A stretch of 64,000 bases of DNA from an uncultured Lachnospiraceae bacterium (GCA_944381475.1 CALWLH010000031.1:1-64000), one strand, 5' to 3'; positions 52,801 through 62,284 are shown, counted from the first letter of the stretch. Numbers and translations are program-made. The notes: a model not told the origin generated them from the sequence alone.

Positions 52801-53381
52801 ATCTCCTGGGTCATGATCAGCACGGGCACATGGAAGCTGTTGGGTACGATTTGTACTGTAAGCTGTTAAACGAGGCGGTGCTTCGCCTCCAGGGCGGCGT
52901 AAAGGAGGAGGAAGACTTTGAAACAAGTATTGACATTCCCCTGGACGCTTATATTCCGGAGAGCTATATTAAAAATGAGAGCCTGCTTCTGGAGATGTAC
53001 AAGCGCATTACCACCATTGAGAGCCAGGAGGAGTACGAGGATATTCAGGATGAGCTCATCGACCGTTTCGGCGAGCCTCCGGTTCCCTGCGCAAACCTGC
53101 TGACAGTGGCTCTTTTAAAGGCGCTGGCCCATGGGGCCGGTGTGGAAGCCGTACATGCCGACGGCAGGGAGGCCCGTCTAGTGATGTATCCAAAGGCAAA
53201 AATCAATACGCAGCGGATTGAGGAACTCCTGAATCTGTATCATGGAAATCTTCGGATTATGACTGGAAGCAAGCCTGCCTTTGTATTTTATGAACGAAAA
53301 CAGGAGAAAATGACATTGGAAAACATGTGTATCTCTTTAAAAACGCTTTTAAATGACATAAAAATGTTGCTAGTTGATTGA
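49854..53381 (+). CDS. mfd: Transcription-repair coupling factor
   Basis: A 1175-residue Mfd that removes RNA polymerase stalled at lesions and recruits UvrA. It has the UvrB-like N-terminal region (about 1-330), the RNA polymerase-binding CarD-like domain starting LKVGDYVVHENYGLGIYRGI near residue 500, and RecG-like helicase motifs: Walker A GDVGFGKTEIA, DEEQ Walker B (IIDEEQRFG) and motif VI QLRGRVGRSSRTAYA. The C-terminal autoinhibitory TRCF domain is present. The ATG at 49854 follows GGAG; the GTG at 49848 is an alternative. Confidence 0.96.
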   Translation: MADLFVSPLGELASFNEMERCLREGVTPVQMTGCVASQRVHLMYEAGKAYKWRLIVAGNDLTAREIYEDYMQLDDQVFYYPAKDLIFYQADLQGGLQLGERLNVLRCLYENKGGTIITTMDGLMNVLPSFDSWRRQVIYVTGAQELPPDQFCQNLVQMGYSRVSAVTAPGEFAHRGDILDIYPYTEENPVRIELWGDEVDSIRFFDPESQRSIANVDEIYIFPARELVLTAPEQKRGLSRIQKEYEAQYKLFKEQDKYDEALNLKQNAGAFIDELSGGIVPGNLYSFLGYFCDDRRSLLDYVPEDAVVFAVEPVQMREKGDAVEAEFVDSCSHRLEKGYILPGQTGLIYKQRIIMDQLAKRRTVAVTGLDVRLPFLNIKERFGVNVQSISPYKENTALLLKDLEKWHKGGYRVVILYASRTRAKRMAQYLQDYDLDVFYCERSEEQVLPGQAMITWGKLRKGFSYPYLKFVVLTEADMFGAEKKKKTKRSAYKGTKINSLSDLKVGDYVVHENYGLGIYRGIERRLVDHVSRDYIRVEYGDNSSLFVPATQFEFIQKYASSDKKVEKLNTLYGNEWKKTKTKVKAAVEKVAAELVTLYAARQKQQGYAYGADTLWQKEFEESFPYEETQDQLEAIKAVKKDMESNKIMDRLICGDVGFGKTEIAIRAAFKAVQEGKQVVYLVPTTILCQQHYNTFRERMKDYPVRVDMMSRFCTKKQMAQTVADLKKGLVDIVIGTHRVLSRDVEFKDLGLLIIDEEQRFGVTHKEKIKQMKQTVDVMTLTATPIPRTLHMSLIGVRDMSVLEEAPSERLPIQTYVCESSKEMVREAIARELARDGQVYYVYNRVSGIARVTEEISQMLPQANVAYAHGQMSERELERIMLDFVNGEIDVLVSTTIIETGLDIPRVNTIIIDDADRLGLSQLYQLRGRVGRSSRTAYAFIMYKKDKQLKEEAEKRLMAIREFTELGSGVRIALKDLEIRGAGNLLGHDQHGHMEAVGYDLYCKLLNEAVLRLQGGVKEEEDFETSIDIPLDAYIPESYIKNESLLLEMYKRITTIESQEEYEDIQDELIDRFGEPPVPCANLLTVALLKALAHGAGVEAVHADGREARLVMYPKAKINTQRIEELLNLYHGNLRIMTGSKPAFVFYERKQEKMTLENMCISLKTLLNDIKMLLVD

Positions 53382-53514
53382 TTTGGTGTTATATTACTAT
53401 GAAAGCCCAGTCTCAGAGCGGAGACGGGCGGAGCAATCCGCGGGCTTACTTTTATGCAGCTGTCCGCCCCGCCGGACCTGCATATTTATTTACTTTGAAA
53501 GGCTGGTTAATTAT
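53382..53514 (+). other. Hairpin-rich gap between mfd and the lipoprotein gene
   Basis: GCCC-GTCTC/GAGAC-GGGC (about 53406-53429) and GCAG-TGTCCG/CGGAC-CTGC (about 53456-53484) form two hairpins. It also holds the GGAGCAATCCG string shared with 29870. No T-run; the role is unknown. Confidence 0.45.
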
Positions 53515-54696
53515 ATGAAACGTATGAGACAGGCGGTGTCATTCTGCCTTAGCGCGGCTTTGGGCGCAGCGGCCCTTACCGGCTGCTCCGGCAGACTGAC
53601 AGCGGAGGATTATGCAACAACGGTGGTGGCCACCTTTGGCGATCAGGACATCTATCTCAATGAAGTGAATTTTTATCTGAAGATGATGCAGGTAACCTAC
53701 GATTCCTACTATGATTATTTCTATGAGCCCTACTATGGCTTCACCAGTAAGGAGCAGTTTTATGAATTTACAGGTATGACAGATAACGGCGCGACCATCT
53801 GGAACGCCATGAAGGAGGACTCCATGGCGGCGGTGATGCAGACCTATATTCTCTGTGAGCATGCGGAGGAGTACGGCATATCCCTATCCGAGGAGGATCA
53901 GCAGAAGGTTGAGGCTTCCGTGGAGGAGTTTCTGACAGAGACGGATGAAGGGATTGTAAGCGCCTGCATGGTGGATGAGGAAGTGCTGACGGGCATATTT
54001 ACAAGAAATGCCCTGGCAAACCGGGTATATGAGTACCTGGTATCCGATATCGACACAGAGGTGAACGAGGAGGATTTCCGTTACACAGATGTGGCTTATC
54101 TGGCTATAAGAGAGGCAGCCGACACCTCCTCCAACGATGCGGATGAGGCGGAGGAAGAAGCAGAAAGCGTGGATCTGGAGGCAAAGGCAGAGGAGGTTCT
54201 GGAGGCTTTAAAGGAGCAGATGGAGATTTATGCAGAATCCGGTGAGGATGACGACTCCATCCCCTATAACGCCGTGATTGATCAGTATGAGGATGAGACG
54301 GATATCACCATTACCTTCACTGCTTCCCAGCAGTATGCGAAGCCTGCGGAAAGCGCCGAGGGAGAGACAGCGCAAACTCTGCAGAGCGTGTGCTGGAATA
54401 ATCTGAAAACAGGGGATTACACCACCTGGTATAACGAAAGCGCGTCCACTGCATATGTCATTTATTGTACCGACGATGATGTGGAGGACGCAAAGGAATC
54501 CGCTATCGAAGCCGAGCTGGACAGCCGCAGATCCGACAGATTTGAGGAGAAATACCCGGATATTGTGGAGAATAGTTCCGCATTTAAAGTGAAGTCCAGC
54601 GTATATGACAAATTGACCTATGAGGAGATCCAGTATGCTTCCACAGGAGATACGGATGCCTCCGGCAATGATGTGGACGCGTCCGGCAATGACTGA
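53515..54696 (+). CDS. Foldase-like lipoprotein (SurA/PrsA-type)
   Basis: A 393-residue lipoprotein with lipobox LTGC (Cys23). After it, an N-terminal helical domain with FGDQDIYLNEVNFYLKMMQ resembles SurA/PrsA chaperone domains. The central region (about 190-330) is acidic, and a parvulin-like core is not convincingly visible. The extreme C-terminus repeats GDTDASGNDVDASGND. A lipoprotein of this type after mfd is a common firmicute arrangement. The start at 53515 follows GAAAGG; the longer frame overlaps mfd. It ends 23 nt before ileS and may share its transcript. Confidence 0.7.
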   Translation: MKRMRQAVSFCLSAALGAAALTGCSGRLTAEDYATTVVATFGDQDIYLNEVNFYLKMMQVTYDSYYDYFYEPYYGFTSKEQFYEFTGMTDNGATIWNAMKEDSMAAVMQTYILCEHAEEYGISLSEEDQQKVEASVEEFLTETDEGIVSACMVDEEVLTGIFTRNALANRVYEYLVSDIDTEVNEEDFRYTDVAYLAIREAADTSSNDADEAEEEAESVDLEAKAEEVLEALKEQMEIYAESGEDDDSIPYNAVIDQYEDETDITITFTASQQYAKPAESAEGETAQTLQSVCWNNLKTGDYTTWYNESASTAYVIYCTDDDVEDAKESAIEAELDSRRSDRFEEKYPDIVENSSAFKVKSSVYDKLTYEEIQYASTGDTDASGNDVDASGND

Positions 54697-54719
54697 TAAC
54701 GACAGATGGAGGTGAGGAG

Positions 54720-57700
54720 ATGTATCGCAAGGTTTCAGCAGACATGAACTTCGTGGAGAGAGAAGAACGGGTTGAAAAATTCTGGCGGGAGAATCATATA
54801 TTTGAGAAAAGCATGGAGCAGAGAGAGGGCTGCCCCCAATATATGTTTTATGACGGACCGCCCACGGCAAATGGAAAGCCGCACATCGGTCATGTGCTGA
54901 CCAGAACCATCAAGGATATGATTCCCCGTTACCGCACCATGAAGGGATATGAGGTCCCAAGAAAGGCAGGATGGGATACCCACGGACTTCCGGTGGAGCT
55001 GGAGGTGGAGAAGGAGCTTGGCCTTGACGGCAAGGAGCAGATCGAGGAGTACGGTCTGGAGCCCTTTATCAACCGCTGTAAGGAAAATGTCTGGAAGTAT
55101 AAGGGCATGTGGGAGGAATTCTCCTACAAGGTGGGCTTCTGGGCGGATATGGAGCATCCCTATGTCACATACCATGACGACTTTATCGAATCCGAGTGGT
55201 GGGCATTAAAGCAGATCTGGGACAAGAAGCTTTTGTATAAGGGGTTTAAGATCGTTCCCTACTGTCCCAGATGCGGAACCCCCCTGTCCTCCCACGAGGT
55301 AGCGCAGGGATACAAGGAGGTAAAGGAGCGCTCCGCCATCGTCCGCTTCAAGTGCGCGGGGGAGGACGCCTACATCCTGGCATGGACCACCACCCCCTGG
55401 ACGCTGCCCAGCAACGTGGCTCTCTGCGTGCACCCGGAGGAGACTTACGTGAAGGTAAAGACCGCAGACGGATATATCTATTATCTGGCGGAGGCTCTCT
55501 GCGAAAAGATTCTTGGAAGCGAGCCTACGGCACCCTTCGAGATTTTGGAGCGATATAAGGGTACCGACCTGGAGGGCAAGGAATACGAGCCTCTGTATGC
55601 ATGCGCCGGGGAGGCGGCCGCAAAGCAGCGCAAGAAGGGTCATTATGTGACCTGCGACACCTATGTCACCATGGAAGACGGTACCGGCGTGGTTCACATC
55701 GCCCCTGCCTTCGGTGAGGACGATGCAAAGGTTGGAAGAAAGTACGACCTGCCCTTTGTTCAGTTTGTGGACAGCAAAGGCGATATGACCCAGGAAACGC
55801 CCTTTGCGGGGTTGTTTGTGAAGAAGGCGGATCCGGAGGTGTTAAAGGATCTGGATGCAAGAGGACTGCTCTTTGCGGCGCCGAAATTTGAGCACAGCTA
55901 TCCCTTCTGCTGGAGGTGCGACACGCCCCTGATCTACTATGCAAGGGAATCCTGGTTTATCAAGATGACTGCGGTACGGGAGGACCTGATCGCAAACAAT
56001 AACACCATCAACTGGATACCCAAGAGCATCGGCGAGGGGCGTTTTGGAGATTGGCTGAAGAATGTACAGGACTGGGGCGTTTCCAGAAACCGCTACTGGG
56101 GAACACCCTTGAATATCTGGGAGTGCGACTGCGGTTATCAGCACTCCATCGGCAGCAAAGAGGAATTAAAGAGCATGTCCCCGGACTATCCGGAGGGGGG
56201 CGTGGAGCTCCACAGACCCTATATCGACGCTGTTCACATCACCTGCCCCAAGTGCGGGAAGCTGATGAAGCGTGTGCCGGAGGTTATCGACTGCTGGTTT
56301 GACTCCGGCTCCATGCCCTTTGCACAGTACCACTATCCTTTTGAGAATCAGGAGCTGTTTGAAAAGCATTTTCCCGCTGACTTTATCAGTGAGGCGGTGG
56401 ATCAGACCAGAGGGTGGTTTTACTCTCTGCTTGCCATCTCCACCCTGATCTTTAACAAGGCCCCCTATAAGAACGTCATTGTTCTGGGCCATGTGCAGGA
56501 TGAGAACGGGCAGAAAATGAGCAAGTCCAAGGGTAATGCGGTGGATCCCATGGAGGCCTTAAGCACCCTGGGGGCGGACGCCATCCGCTGGTATTTCTAT
56601 TCCAACAGCGCCCCCTGGCTGCCGAACCGTTTTCATGCAAAGGCTGTAACCGAGGGCCAGAGAAAATTTATGGGTACTCTCTGGAATACCTATGCCTTTT
56701 ATGTCCTGTACGCAAATATTGATGAATTTGACCCTACAAAGCATAAGCTGGAATATGACAAGCTGTCCGTGATGGATCAGTGGCTTCTCTCCAGGCTCAA
56801 CACACTGGTAAAAACCGTGGACAATAACCTGGAAAACTACAAGATCACCGAGACCACAAAGGTTTTGCAGGATTTTGTGGATGATTTAAGCAACTGGTAT
56901 GTGAGAAGAAGCCGGGAGCGCTACTGGGCCAAGGGTATGGAGCAGGACAAAATCAACGCTTACATGACCCTGTACACAGCCCTTGTGACTGTGTGCAAAT
57001 GCGCGGCGCCCATGATCCCCTTTATCACAGAGGACATCTACCAGAACCTGGTGAGAAGCGTTGACAAGTCTGCCCCTGAGAGCATTCACCTGTGCGACTT
57101 CCCCGTGGCAGATGAGAATATGATTGATCCGGAGCTGGAAAGGGATATGGATCTGGTGCTGAAGGTGGTTGTGATGGGACGTGCGGCCAGAAATGCCGCA
57201 AGCCTGAAAAACCGCCAGCCTCTTGCAAAGATGTTTATCAAGGCGCCTTTCAGCCTGCCGGAGTATTTTGTGGAGATCATCGAGAGCGAACTGAATGTGA
57301 AGGACGCAGAGTTTACCGATGACGTCCGGGCATTTACAACCTACACCTTTAAACCCCAGCTTCGGACCGTGGGACCCAAGTATGGAAAACAGCTGGGAGC
57401 CATCAAACAGGCTCTTTCCGCCCTGGACGGGAACGCAGCCATGGATGAGCTAAGGTCCGCGGGATATCTGACTCTTCTTGACGGAACCGTTCAGCTTACT
57501 GAGGAGGATCTGCTTATCGAGATGGAGCAGAAGGCGGGCTATGCCTCCGAGAACAATGGGGATGTGACCGTTGTGCTGGATGGCAATCTCACCACAGAGC
57601 TTCTGGAGGAGGGATTTGTAAGAGAGATTATCTCTAAGCTTCAGACTATGAGGAAGGAAGCGGACTTTGAGGTGACAGATCACATCTTCGTATACTATTT

Positions 57701-57866
57701 TGGAAATGATAAGCTGGCGGATATCTTTAACCGCTATGCCGCTGATATTGCAGGGGATGTGCTTGCAGACAGTATCAGCGAAGGCCAGAAGGGCTCTTAC
57801 AGCAAGGAGTGGAGTATCAATGGCGAGACAGTAACCCTTGGCATTGCCCGGGTAGATGGAAAATAG
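54720..57866 (+). CDS. ileS: Isoleucine-tRNA ligase (long, eukaryote-like form)
   Basis: A 1048-residue class I synthetase charging tRNA-Ile. The HIGH signature is at residues 55-58 and KMSKS at 599-603. The editing domain (CP1) holds the zinc-like YCPRCGTPLSSHEV. Its length and the local motifs are those of the IleS2 type, less sensitive to mupirocin in other species; this is family knowledge, not tested here. AGGTGAGGAG precedes the ATG. No T-box lies upstream; transcription likely starts further up, with the lipoprotein. The anticodon-binding domain is complete. Confidence 0.93.
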   Translation: MYRKVSADMNFVEREERVEKFWRENHIFEKSMEQREGCPQYMFYDGPPTANGKPHIGHVLTRTIKDMIPRYRTMKGYEVPRKAGWDTHGLPVELEVEKELGLDGKEQIEEYGLEPFINRCKENVWKYKGMWEEFSYKVGFWADMEHPYVTYHDDFIESEWWALKQIWDKKLLYKGFKIVPYCPRCGTPLSSHEVAQGYKEVKERSAIVRFKCAGEDAYILAWTTTPWTLPSNVALCVHPEETYVKVKTADGYIYYLAEALCEKILGSEPTAPFEILERYKGTDLEGKEYEPLYACAGEAAAKQRKKGHYVTCDTYVTMEDGTGVVHIAPAFGEDDAKVGRKYDLPFVQFVDSKGDMTQETPFAGLFVKKADPEVLKDLDARGLLFAAPKFEHSYPFCWRCDTPLIYYARESWFIKMTAVREDLIANNNTINWIPKSIGEGRFGDWLKNVQDWGVSRNRYWGTPLNIWECDCGYQHSIGSKEELKSMSPDYPEGGVELHRPYIDAVHITCPKCGKLMKRVPEVIDCWFDSGSMPFAQYHYPFENQELFEKHFPADFISEAVDQTRGWFYSLLAISTLIFNKAPYKNVIVLGHVQDENGQKMSKSKGNAVDPMEALSTLGADAIRWYFYSNSAPWLPNRFHAKAVTEGQRKFMGTLWNTYAFYVLYANIDEFDPTKHKLEYDKLSVMDQWLLSRLNTLVKTVDNNLENYKITETTKVLQDFVDDLSNWYVRRSRERYWAKGMEQDKINAYMTLYTALVTVCKCAAPMIPFITEDIYQNLVRSVDKSAPESIHLCDFPVADENMIDPELERDMDLVLKVVVMGRAARNAASLKNRQPLAKMFIKAPFSLPEYFVEIIESELNVKDAEFTDDVRAFTTYTFKPQLRTVGPKYGKQLGAIKQALSALDGNAAMDELRSAGYLTLLDGTVQLTEEDLLIEMEQKAGYASENNGDVTVVLDGNLTTELLEEGFVREIISKLQTMRKEADFEVTDHIFVYYFGNDKLADIFNRYAADIAGDVLADSISEGQKGSYSKEWSINGETVTLGIARVDGK

Positions 57867-57924
57867 ACAATGCCGGACAACGCTTTTATTTTGGAGGGCA
57901 TTACAGCTAAAGGAGGAGGAAACG

Positions 57925-60390
57925 ATGGCAATTAAATTTGACAAAGCAGAGTTTCAGAAAAATGTAAAGCAAAATGTAAAAAATCTGTACCGCAGAAATT
58001 TAGACGAGGCGACTCCGCAGCAGCTGTTCCAGGCAGTGGCATATTCCATCAAGGACTATATCATCGACCAGTGGATCGCGTCCCAGAAGGTCTATGAAAA
58101 GCAGGACGCAAAAACCGTCTATTATCTCTCCATGGAGTTTCTCATGGGCCGCGCCCTGGGAAACAACATTATCAACCTGGGGGCATGGGACGAGGTGAAG
58201 GAGGCCCTGGATGAGATCGGCATCGACTTAAATGCCATCGAGGATGAGGAGCCGGATGCAGCCCTTGGAAACGGCGGTCTTGGCCGTCTGGCGGCATGCT
58301 TTCTGGATTCCCTGGCTACTCTGGGCTATCCCGCCTATGGCGCGGGTATCCGTTACAGATACGGCATGTTTGCCCAGAAGATCGAGGATGGGTATCAGGT
58401 GGAGGTTCCGGATAACTGGCTGAAGTACGGCAATCCCTTTGAGCTTCGCCGTCCCGAGTATGCCTGTGAGGTGAAGTTTGGAGGCTATACCAGAGTGGAG
58501 CATGACCCGGAGACGGGCCGCGATCACTTCTATCAGGATGGCTACCAGTCCGTCCGCGCCATTCCCTATGACCTTCCCATTGTTGGATATGGCAACAATG
58601 TGGTGAATACCCTTCGTATCTGGGACGCAGAGCCCATCAATGTATTCAGTCTGGATGACTTTGACAAGGGAGATTACCACAAGGCTGTGGAGCAGGAGAA
58701 TCTGGCAAAGAATCTGGTTGAGGTGCTCTATCCCAACGACAACCACTATGCCGGGAAGGAGCTGCGCTTAAAGCAGCAGTATTTCTTCATTTCCGCCACC
58801 CTGCAGACCGCGGTAAAGAAGTACAAGGCTGCCCATAACGGCGATGTGAGAAAGCTTTATGAGAAGATTGTCATCCAGATGAATGATACCCATCCCACCA
58901 TGTCCGTGGCGGAGCTGATGCGAATTCTCATGGATGAGGAGAACCTTACCTGGGAAGAGGCATGGAATATTACCACCAAAACCTGTGCCTACACCAACCA
59001 CACCATCATGAGCGAGGCTTTGGAGAAATGGCCCATCGAGCTGTTTTCAAGGCTTCTCCCCAGAATTTACCAGATTGTGGAGGAGATTAACCGCCGCTTT
59101 ATCTTAGATATTGAGAAGGAGTATCCGGGCAACCAGGAAAAGATCAGAAAGATGGCCATTGTCTATGACGGACAGGTAAAGATGGCGCATCTTGCCATTG
59201 TGGGCGGCTTCTCCGTAAACGGCGTGGCAAGACTCCACACGGAAATCCTAAAGAAGCAGGAGCTGAAGGACTTTTACGAGATGTTCCCGGAGAAGTTCAA
59301 CAATAAGACCAACGGTATCACCCAGAGAAGATTCCTTCTTCACGGAAACCCGCTCCTTGCAAAGTGGGTGACGGATCATATCGGCGACGAGTGGATCACG
59401 GATCTGTCCTATATCGGAGAGCTGAAGATCTACGCGGATGATGAGAAGGCCCAGAAGGAGTTCATGAACATCAAGTACCAGAATAAGGTGGCTCTGGCCA
59501 AGTACATCAAGGAGCACAACGGAATCGATGTGAACCCTCGTTCCATCTTTGATGTGCAGGTAAAGCGCCTCCACGAGTACAAGAGACAGCTCATGAACAT
59601 CCTCCATGTGATGTATCTGTACAACATGCTGAAGGATAATCCGAATATGGACTTCTATCCCAGAACCTTCATTTTTGGCGCAAAGGCTGCGGCGGGCTAT
59701 CATCTTGCAAAGATGACCATCAAGCTCATCAATTCCGTAGCGGAGGTCATCAACAATGATAAGTCCATCGGCGGAAAGATCAAGGTGGTATTTATCGAGA
59801 ACTACCGGGTATCCAATGCAGAGAAGATTTTTGCCGCAGCGGATATCTCCGAGCAGATTTCCACAGCATCCAAGGAGGCTTCAGGAACAGGAAACATGAA
59901 GTTCATGTTAAACGGCGCCGTCACCCTTGGAACCATGGACGGCGCAAATGTGGAGATTGTGGAGGAGGTAGGCGCAGAGAACGCTGTGATCTTCGGTCTC
60001 TCCTCCGATGAGGTCATCAAGTACGAAAATGAGGGGGGCTATGACCCCATGGAGATCTTCAACAGCGACCCGGAGATCCGGCGCGTGCTGATGCAGCTGA
60101 TCAATGGCTTCTATTCCCCTAATGATCCGGAGCTGTTCAGAGGGCTGTATAACTCTCTGTTAAACACCTACAACACAGCCAAGGCTGACACGTACTTTAT
60201 TTTGAAGGATTTCCGCTCCTACCATGAGGCGCATATGAAGATTGAGCAGATGTACAGAGACGAGAAGGGCTGGGCTCGTTCCGCCATCCTGAATACCGCC
60301 AGCTGCGGCAAATTCTCCTCTGACAGAACCATCCAGGAGTATGTGGATGATATCTGGCATCTGGACAAGGTGACGGTGGAGATGGAATAA
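57925..60390 (+). CDS. glgP: Glycogen phosphorylase
   Basis: An 821-residue phosphorylase releasing glucose 1-phosphate from glycogen or maltodextrins. The PLP-binding Lys659 sits in GTGNMKFMLNGA, followed by GTMDGANVEI. Upstream regions EDEEPDAALGNGGLGRLAACF and TNGITQRRFL are fully conserved. The start at 57925 follows AGGAGGAAACG; the earlier in-frame ATG at 57856 lies inside ileS. It is about 60 nt after ileS. With glgC-glgD it gives both sides of glycogen turnover. Confidence 0.96.
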   Translation: MAIKFDKAEFQKNVKQNVKNLYRRNLDEATPQQLFQAVAYSIKDYIIDQWIASQKVYEKQDAKTVYYLSMEFLMGRALGNNIINLGAWDEVKEALDEIGIDLNAIEDEEPDAALGNGGLGRLAACFLDSLATLGYPAYGAGIRYRYGMFAQKIEDGYQVEVPDNWLKYGNPFELRRPEYACEVKFGGYTRVEHDPETGRDHFYQDGYQSVRAIPYDLPIVGYGNNVVNTLRIWDAEPINVFSLDDFDKGDYHKAVEQENLAKNLVEVLYPNDNHYAGKELRLKQQYFFISATLQTAVKKYKAAHNGDVRKLYEKIVIQMNDTHPTMSVAELMRILMDEENLTWEEAWNITTKTCAYTNHTIMSEALEKWPIELFSRLLPRIYQIVEEINRRFILDIEKEYPGNQEKIRKMAIVYDGQVKMAHLAIVGGFSVNGVARLHTEILKKQELKDFYEMFPEKFNNKTNGITQRRFLLHGNPLLAKWVTDHIGDEWITDLSYIGELKIYADDEKAQKEFMNIKYQNKVALAKYIKEHNGIDVNPRSIFDVQVKRLHEYKRQLMNILHVMYLYNMLKDNPNMDFYPRTFIFGAKAAAGYHLAKMTIKLINSVAEVINNDKSIGGKIKVVFIENYRVSNAEKIFAAADISEQISTASKEASGTGNMKFMLNGAVTLGTMDGANVEIVEEVGAENAVIFGLSSDEVIKYENEGGYDPMEIFNSDPEIRRVLMQLINGFYSPNDPELFRGLYNSLLNTYNTAKADTYFILKDFRSYHEAHMKIEQMYRDEKGWARSAILNTASCGKFSSDRTIQEYVDDIWHLDKVTVEME

Positions 60391-60410
60391 ACCACAAGCT
60401 TCAATTTTAC

Positions 60411-60440
60411 GGCCGGGGCCTTTTGCGCTCCGGCTGATTT
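60411..60440 (+). terminator. Possible weak terminator after glgP
   Basis: GCCGG and CCGGC pair across about 14 nt, followed by TGATTTT. It is a weak stem, but the position fits. Confidence 0.4.
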
Positions 60441-60511
60441 TATAGTAGCAAAGCCGCCAGGCGAAAGGGTGGTTCCTGGGAGAGAAAAAGTAAAAAACGT
60501 GGGAGGCGGAT

Positions 60512-61297
60512 ATGAGGCTGAATGTGATTTATGAGGATGGGGCGCTGCTGGTGGTGGAAAAACCTGCAGGCCTTGAATCCCAGACAGCCGGGGGCTTTCG
60601 CCCGGATATGGTAAGCCTCATCAAAAAGCATCTGGTTAGGGACGGCGCAGGGACAACCCCATATGTGGGGGTGGTACACCGGCTGGACAGGCCGGTGAGA
60701 GGCGTGATGGTATACGGAAAGACCAGGGAGGCCACAGCCCTTCTGTCTAAGCAGCTGGCTCAGGCCGGACATATGGATAAGGAATATCTGGCTCTGGTTT
60801 GTGGACAACCTGCAAAAAAATGGGGGCGGCTGGTGGACAACCTGTTTTTTGATAGAGAAAGCAACACCTCCCGGGTGGTGGAGCACCCGGAGGAGCCGGA
60901 AGAAATCTCCGGAGAATGCAAAAGGGCGGAGCTGACCTATGAGCTGAGGGCAGAGTATCCGGGGCAGGCACTTATAGAAGGAGGGAAGATCCTGGGGAGG
61001 GAAGCGGCGGCAGGGCTGAGCAGCTGGGAAATATTCGGCAAAGAGATACAAAGGCTTTCCCAGGCAGGACGGATTGCTGAGGATGGTCGGTACGGGCTTT
61101 TGCGCATTCAGCTTTTAACCGGCCGCCATCACCAGATCCGTGTCCAGCTGGCTCATGCCGGAATGCCGATTTTGGGAGATATGAAATATAATCCGTGCAT
61201 GGAAGGGTATCGGGGCTTGTCAGCCCTGTGTCTTTGCGGGTGGAGCATTGGCTTTTCCCATCCGGAGACGGGAGCAGAGATGAAATTTCATCTTTGA
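60512..61297 (+). CDS. RluA-family pseudouridine synthase
   Basis: A 261-residue RNA pseudouridine synthase. The catalytic Asp59 is in HRLDRPVRGVMVYGKT and the late motif LTGRHHQIRVQLAHAGMPI is typical of the RluA/RluD group. No N-terminal S4 domain is present, so it is a short RluA-like form. It would modify uridines in rRNA or tRNA. GGGAGGCGG precedes the ATG. A middle insert (about 145-190) is variable. The exact target site cannot be predicted. Confidence 0.9.
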   Translation: MRLNVIYEDGALLVVEKPAGLESQTAGGFRPDMVSLIKKHLVRDGAGTTPYVGVVHRLDRPVRGVMVYGKTREATALLSKQLAQAGHMDKEYLALVCGQPAKKWGRLVDNLFFDRESNTSRVVEHPEEPEEISGECKRAELTYELRAEYPGQALIEGGKILGREAAAGLSSWEIFGKEIQRLSQAGRIAEDGRYGLLRIQLLTGRHHQIRVQLAHAGMPILGDMKYNPCMEGYRGLSALCLCGWSIGFSHPETGAEMKFHL

Positions 61298-61400
61298 CAG
61301 AGTTTTTTCGGAAATGCAGGGGTTGTCGGCAGAATCATGGACAGGTACTTGAATAATTTGTAACAAAATTGTAAACAAAGTTGAAAATGCTGAAAAACAG

Positions 61401-61430
61401 TTGACAAAATTTATTTTTAGGTGATAGAAT
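61401..61430 (+). promoter_or_regulatory. Promoter of the sortase-type surface protein
   Basis: TTGACA at 61401-61406, 18-nt spacer, TAGAAT at 61425-61430. It lies in an AT-rich gap 60 nt before the gene. Confidence 0.65.
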
Positions 61431-61490
61431 TCACGCTGGAACCGTTTCGTCTAAAAATACGGAACATAGATATCAAAGGGAGGGATTTTT

Positions 61491-62252
61491 ATGAATTTTA
61501 AGAAGCTTTTGGCCGGCGCATGTGCTGGCGCAATGGTGCTTGGTATGTGTGCGATGCCGGCATATGCAGCCATTGAGGGCGCAGATGGTAATGGAAATTA
61601 TCTTGTTGACGTGGCTACCCTTATAGGCAATGCAGATATCAATGATGTATACGGTGTGAAGATAACCTTTACAGAGGAGTCCGTTGCGGATATGATGACT
61701 AATGGCGCTGGCGGAGGATTTATTTTCAGCACTGCATCAAATAACTGGAATCAGCTCCAGTGGTGCAACGGATGTGCAGAAGAAATCCACGACATTCAGT
61801 TGGATGCAGACACCAACTCTATTACCAGAATGGAGGAGACCCCATTTTTTACAGCTGAGGACATCTCCGGCGCAGATGGTACATATGGTCAGATTGTGCT
61901 GTGCCAGTGGTGGGGCGGAGATATTGTTATTGAAAACATTGAACTTTTAGACAAGGATGGTAATGTAATAGATACTGCAGCAGAAAGCGATCCTACGGTG
62001 GAGGAACCCGCAACCGAGGAACCTGCCACAGAAGAGTCTACAGTGGAGAAACCTGCCACAGAAGAGTCTACAGTGGAGGAACCTGCCACAGAAGAGTCTA
62101 CAGTGGAGGAACCTACAACCGTGGATCCTTCTGGTAATGATACCACAGACACTCCTACGGGTGATACCGCTCCGATAGCTATTCTTGCAGTGGCTGCAGT
62201 TGCAGCTATGGGCGCAGCAGTTGTTACTCTCAGGAAAAAGGAAAACGCATAA
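61491..62252 (+). CDS. Small surface protein with sorting-like C-terminus
   Basis: A 253-residue secreted protein. The signal peptide (1-26, cleavage near AYA-AI) is followed by one beta-rich unit (about 30-160; NNWNQLQWCNGC, QIVLCQWWGGDIVIENIELL) that resembles a carbohydrate-binding jelly roll. A repetitive stalk of EPATEESTVE units (about 165-215) follows, then TPTGDTAPIAILAVAAVAAM and RKKENA, a sorting signal of the PTGD type. It differs from the 19024 protein, which has no sortase motif, but the plan is alike. No family is recognised. Confidence 0.75.
   Translation: MNFKKLLAGACAGAMVLGMCAMPAYAAIEGADGNGNYLVDVATLIGNADINDVYGVKITFTEESVADMMTNGAGGGFIFSTASNNWNQLQWCNGCAEEIHDIQLDADTNSITRMEETPFFTAEDISGADGTYGQIVLCQWWGGDIVIENIELLDKDGNVIDTAAESDPTVEEPATEEPATEESTVEKPATEESTVEEPATEESTVEEPTTVDPSGNDTTDTPTGDTAPIAILAVAAVAAMGAAVVTLRKKENA
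62019..62108 (+). repeat. In-frame 30-bp tandem repeat, three copies
   Basis: Units start at 62019, 62049 and 62079, each encoding (E/K)PATEESTVE. The copies are almost identical, so length variation between strains is likely. Confidence 0.9.
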
Positions 62253-62284
62253 TCCGGCAGGGAATTACATAGCTTAAGCAAATG

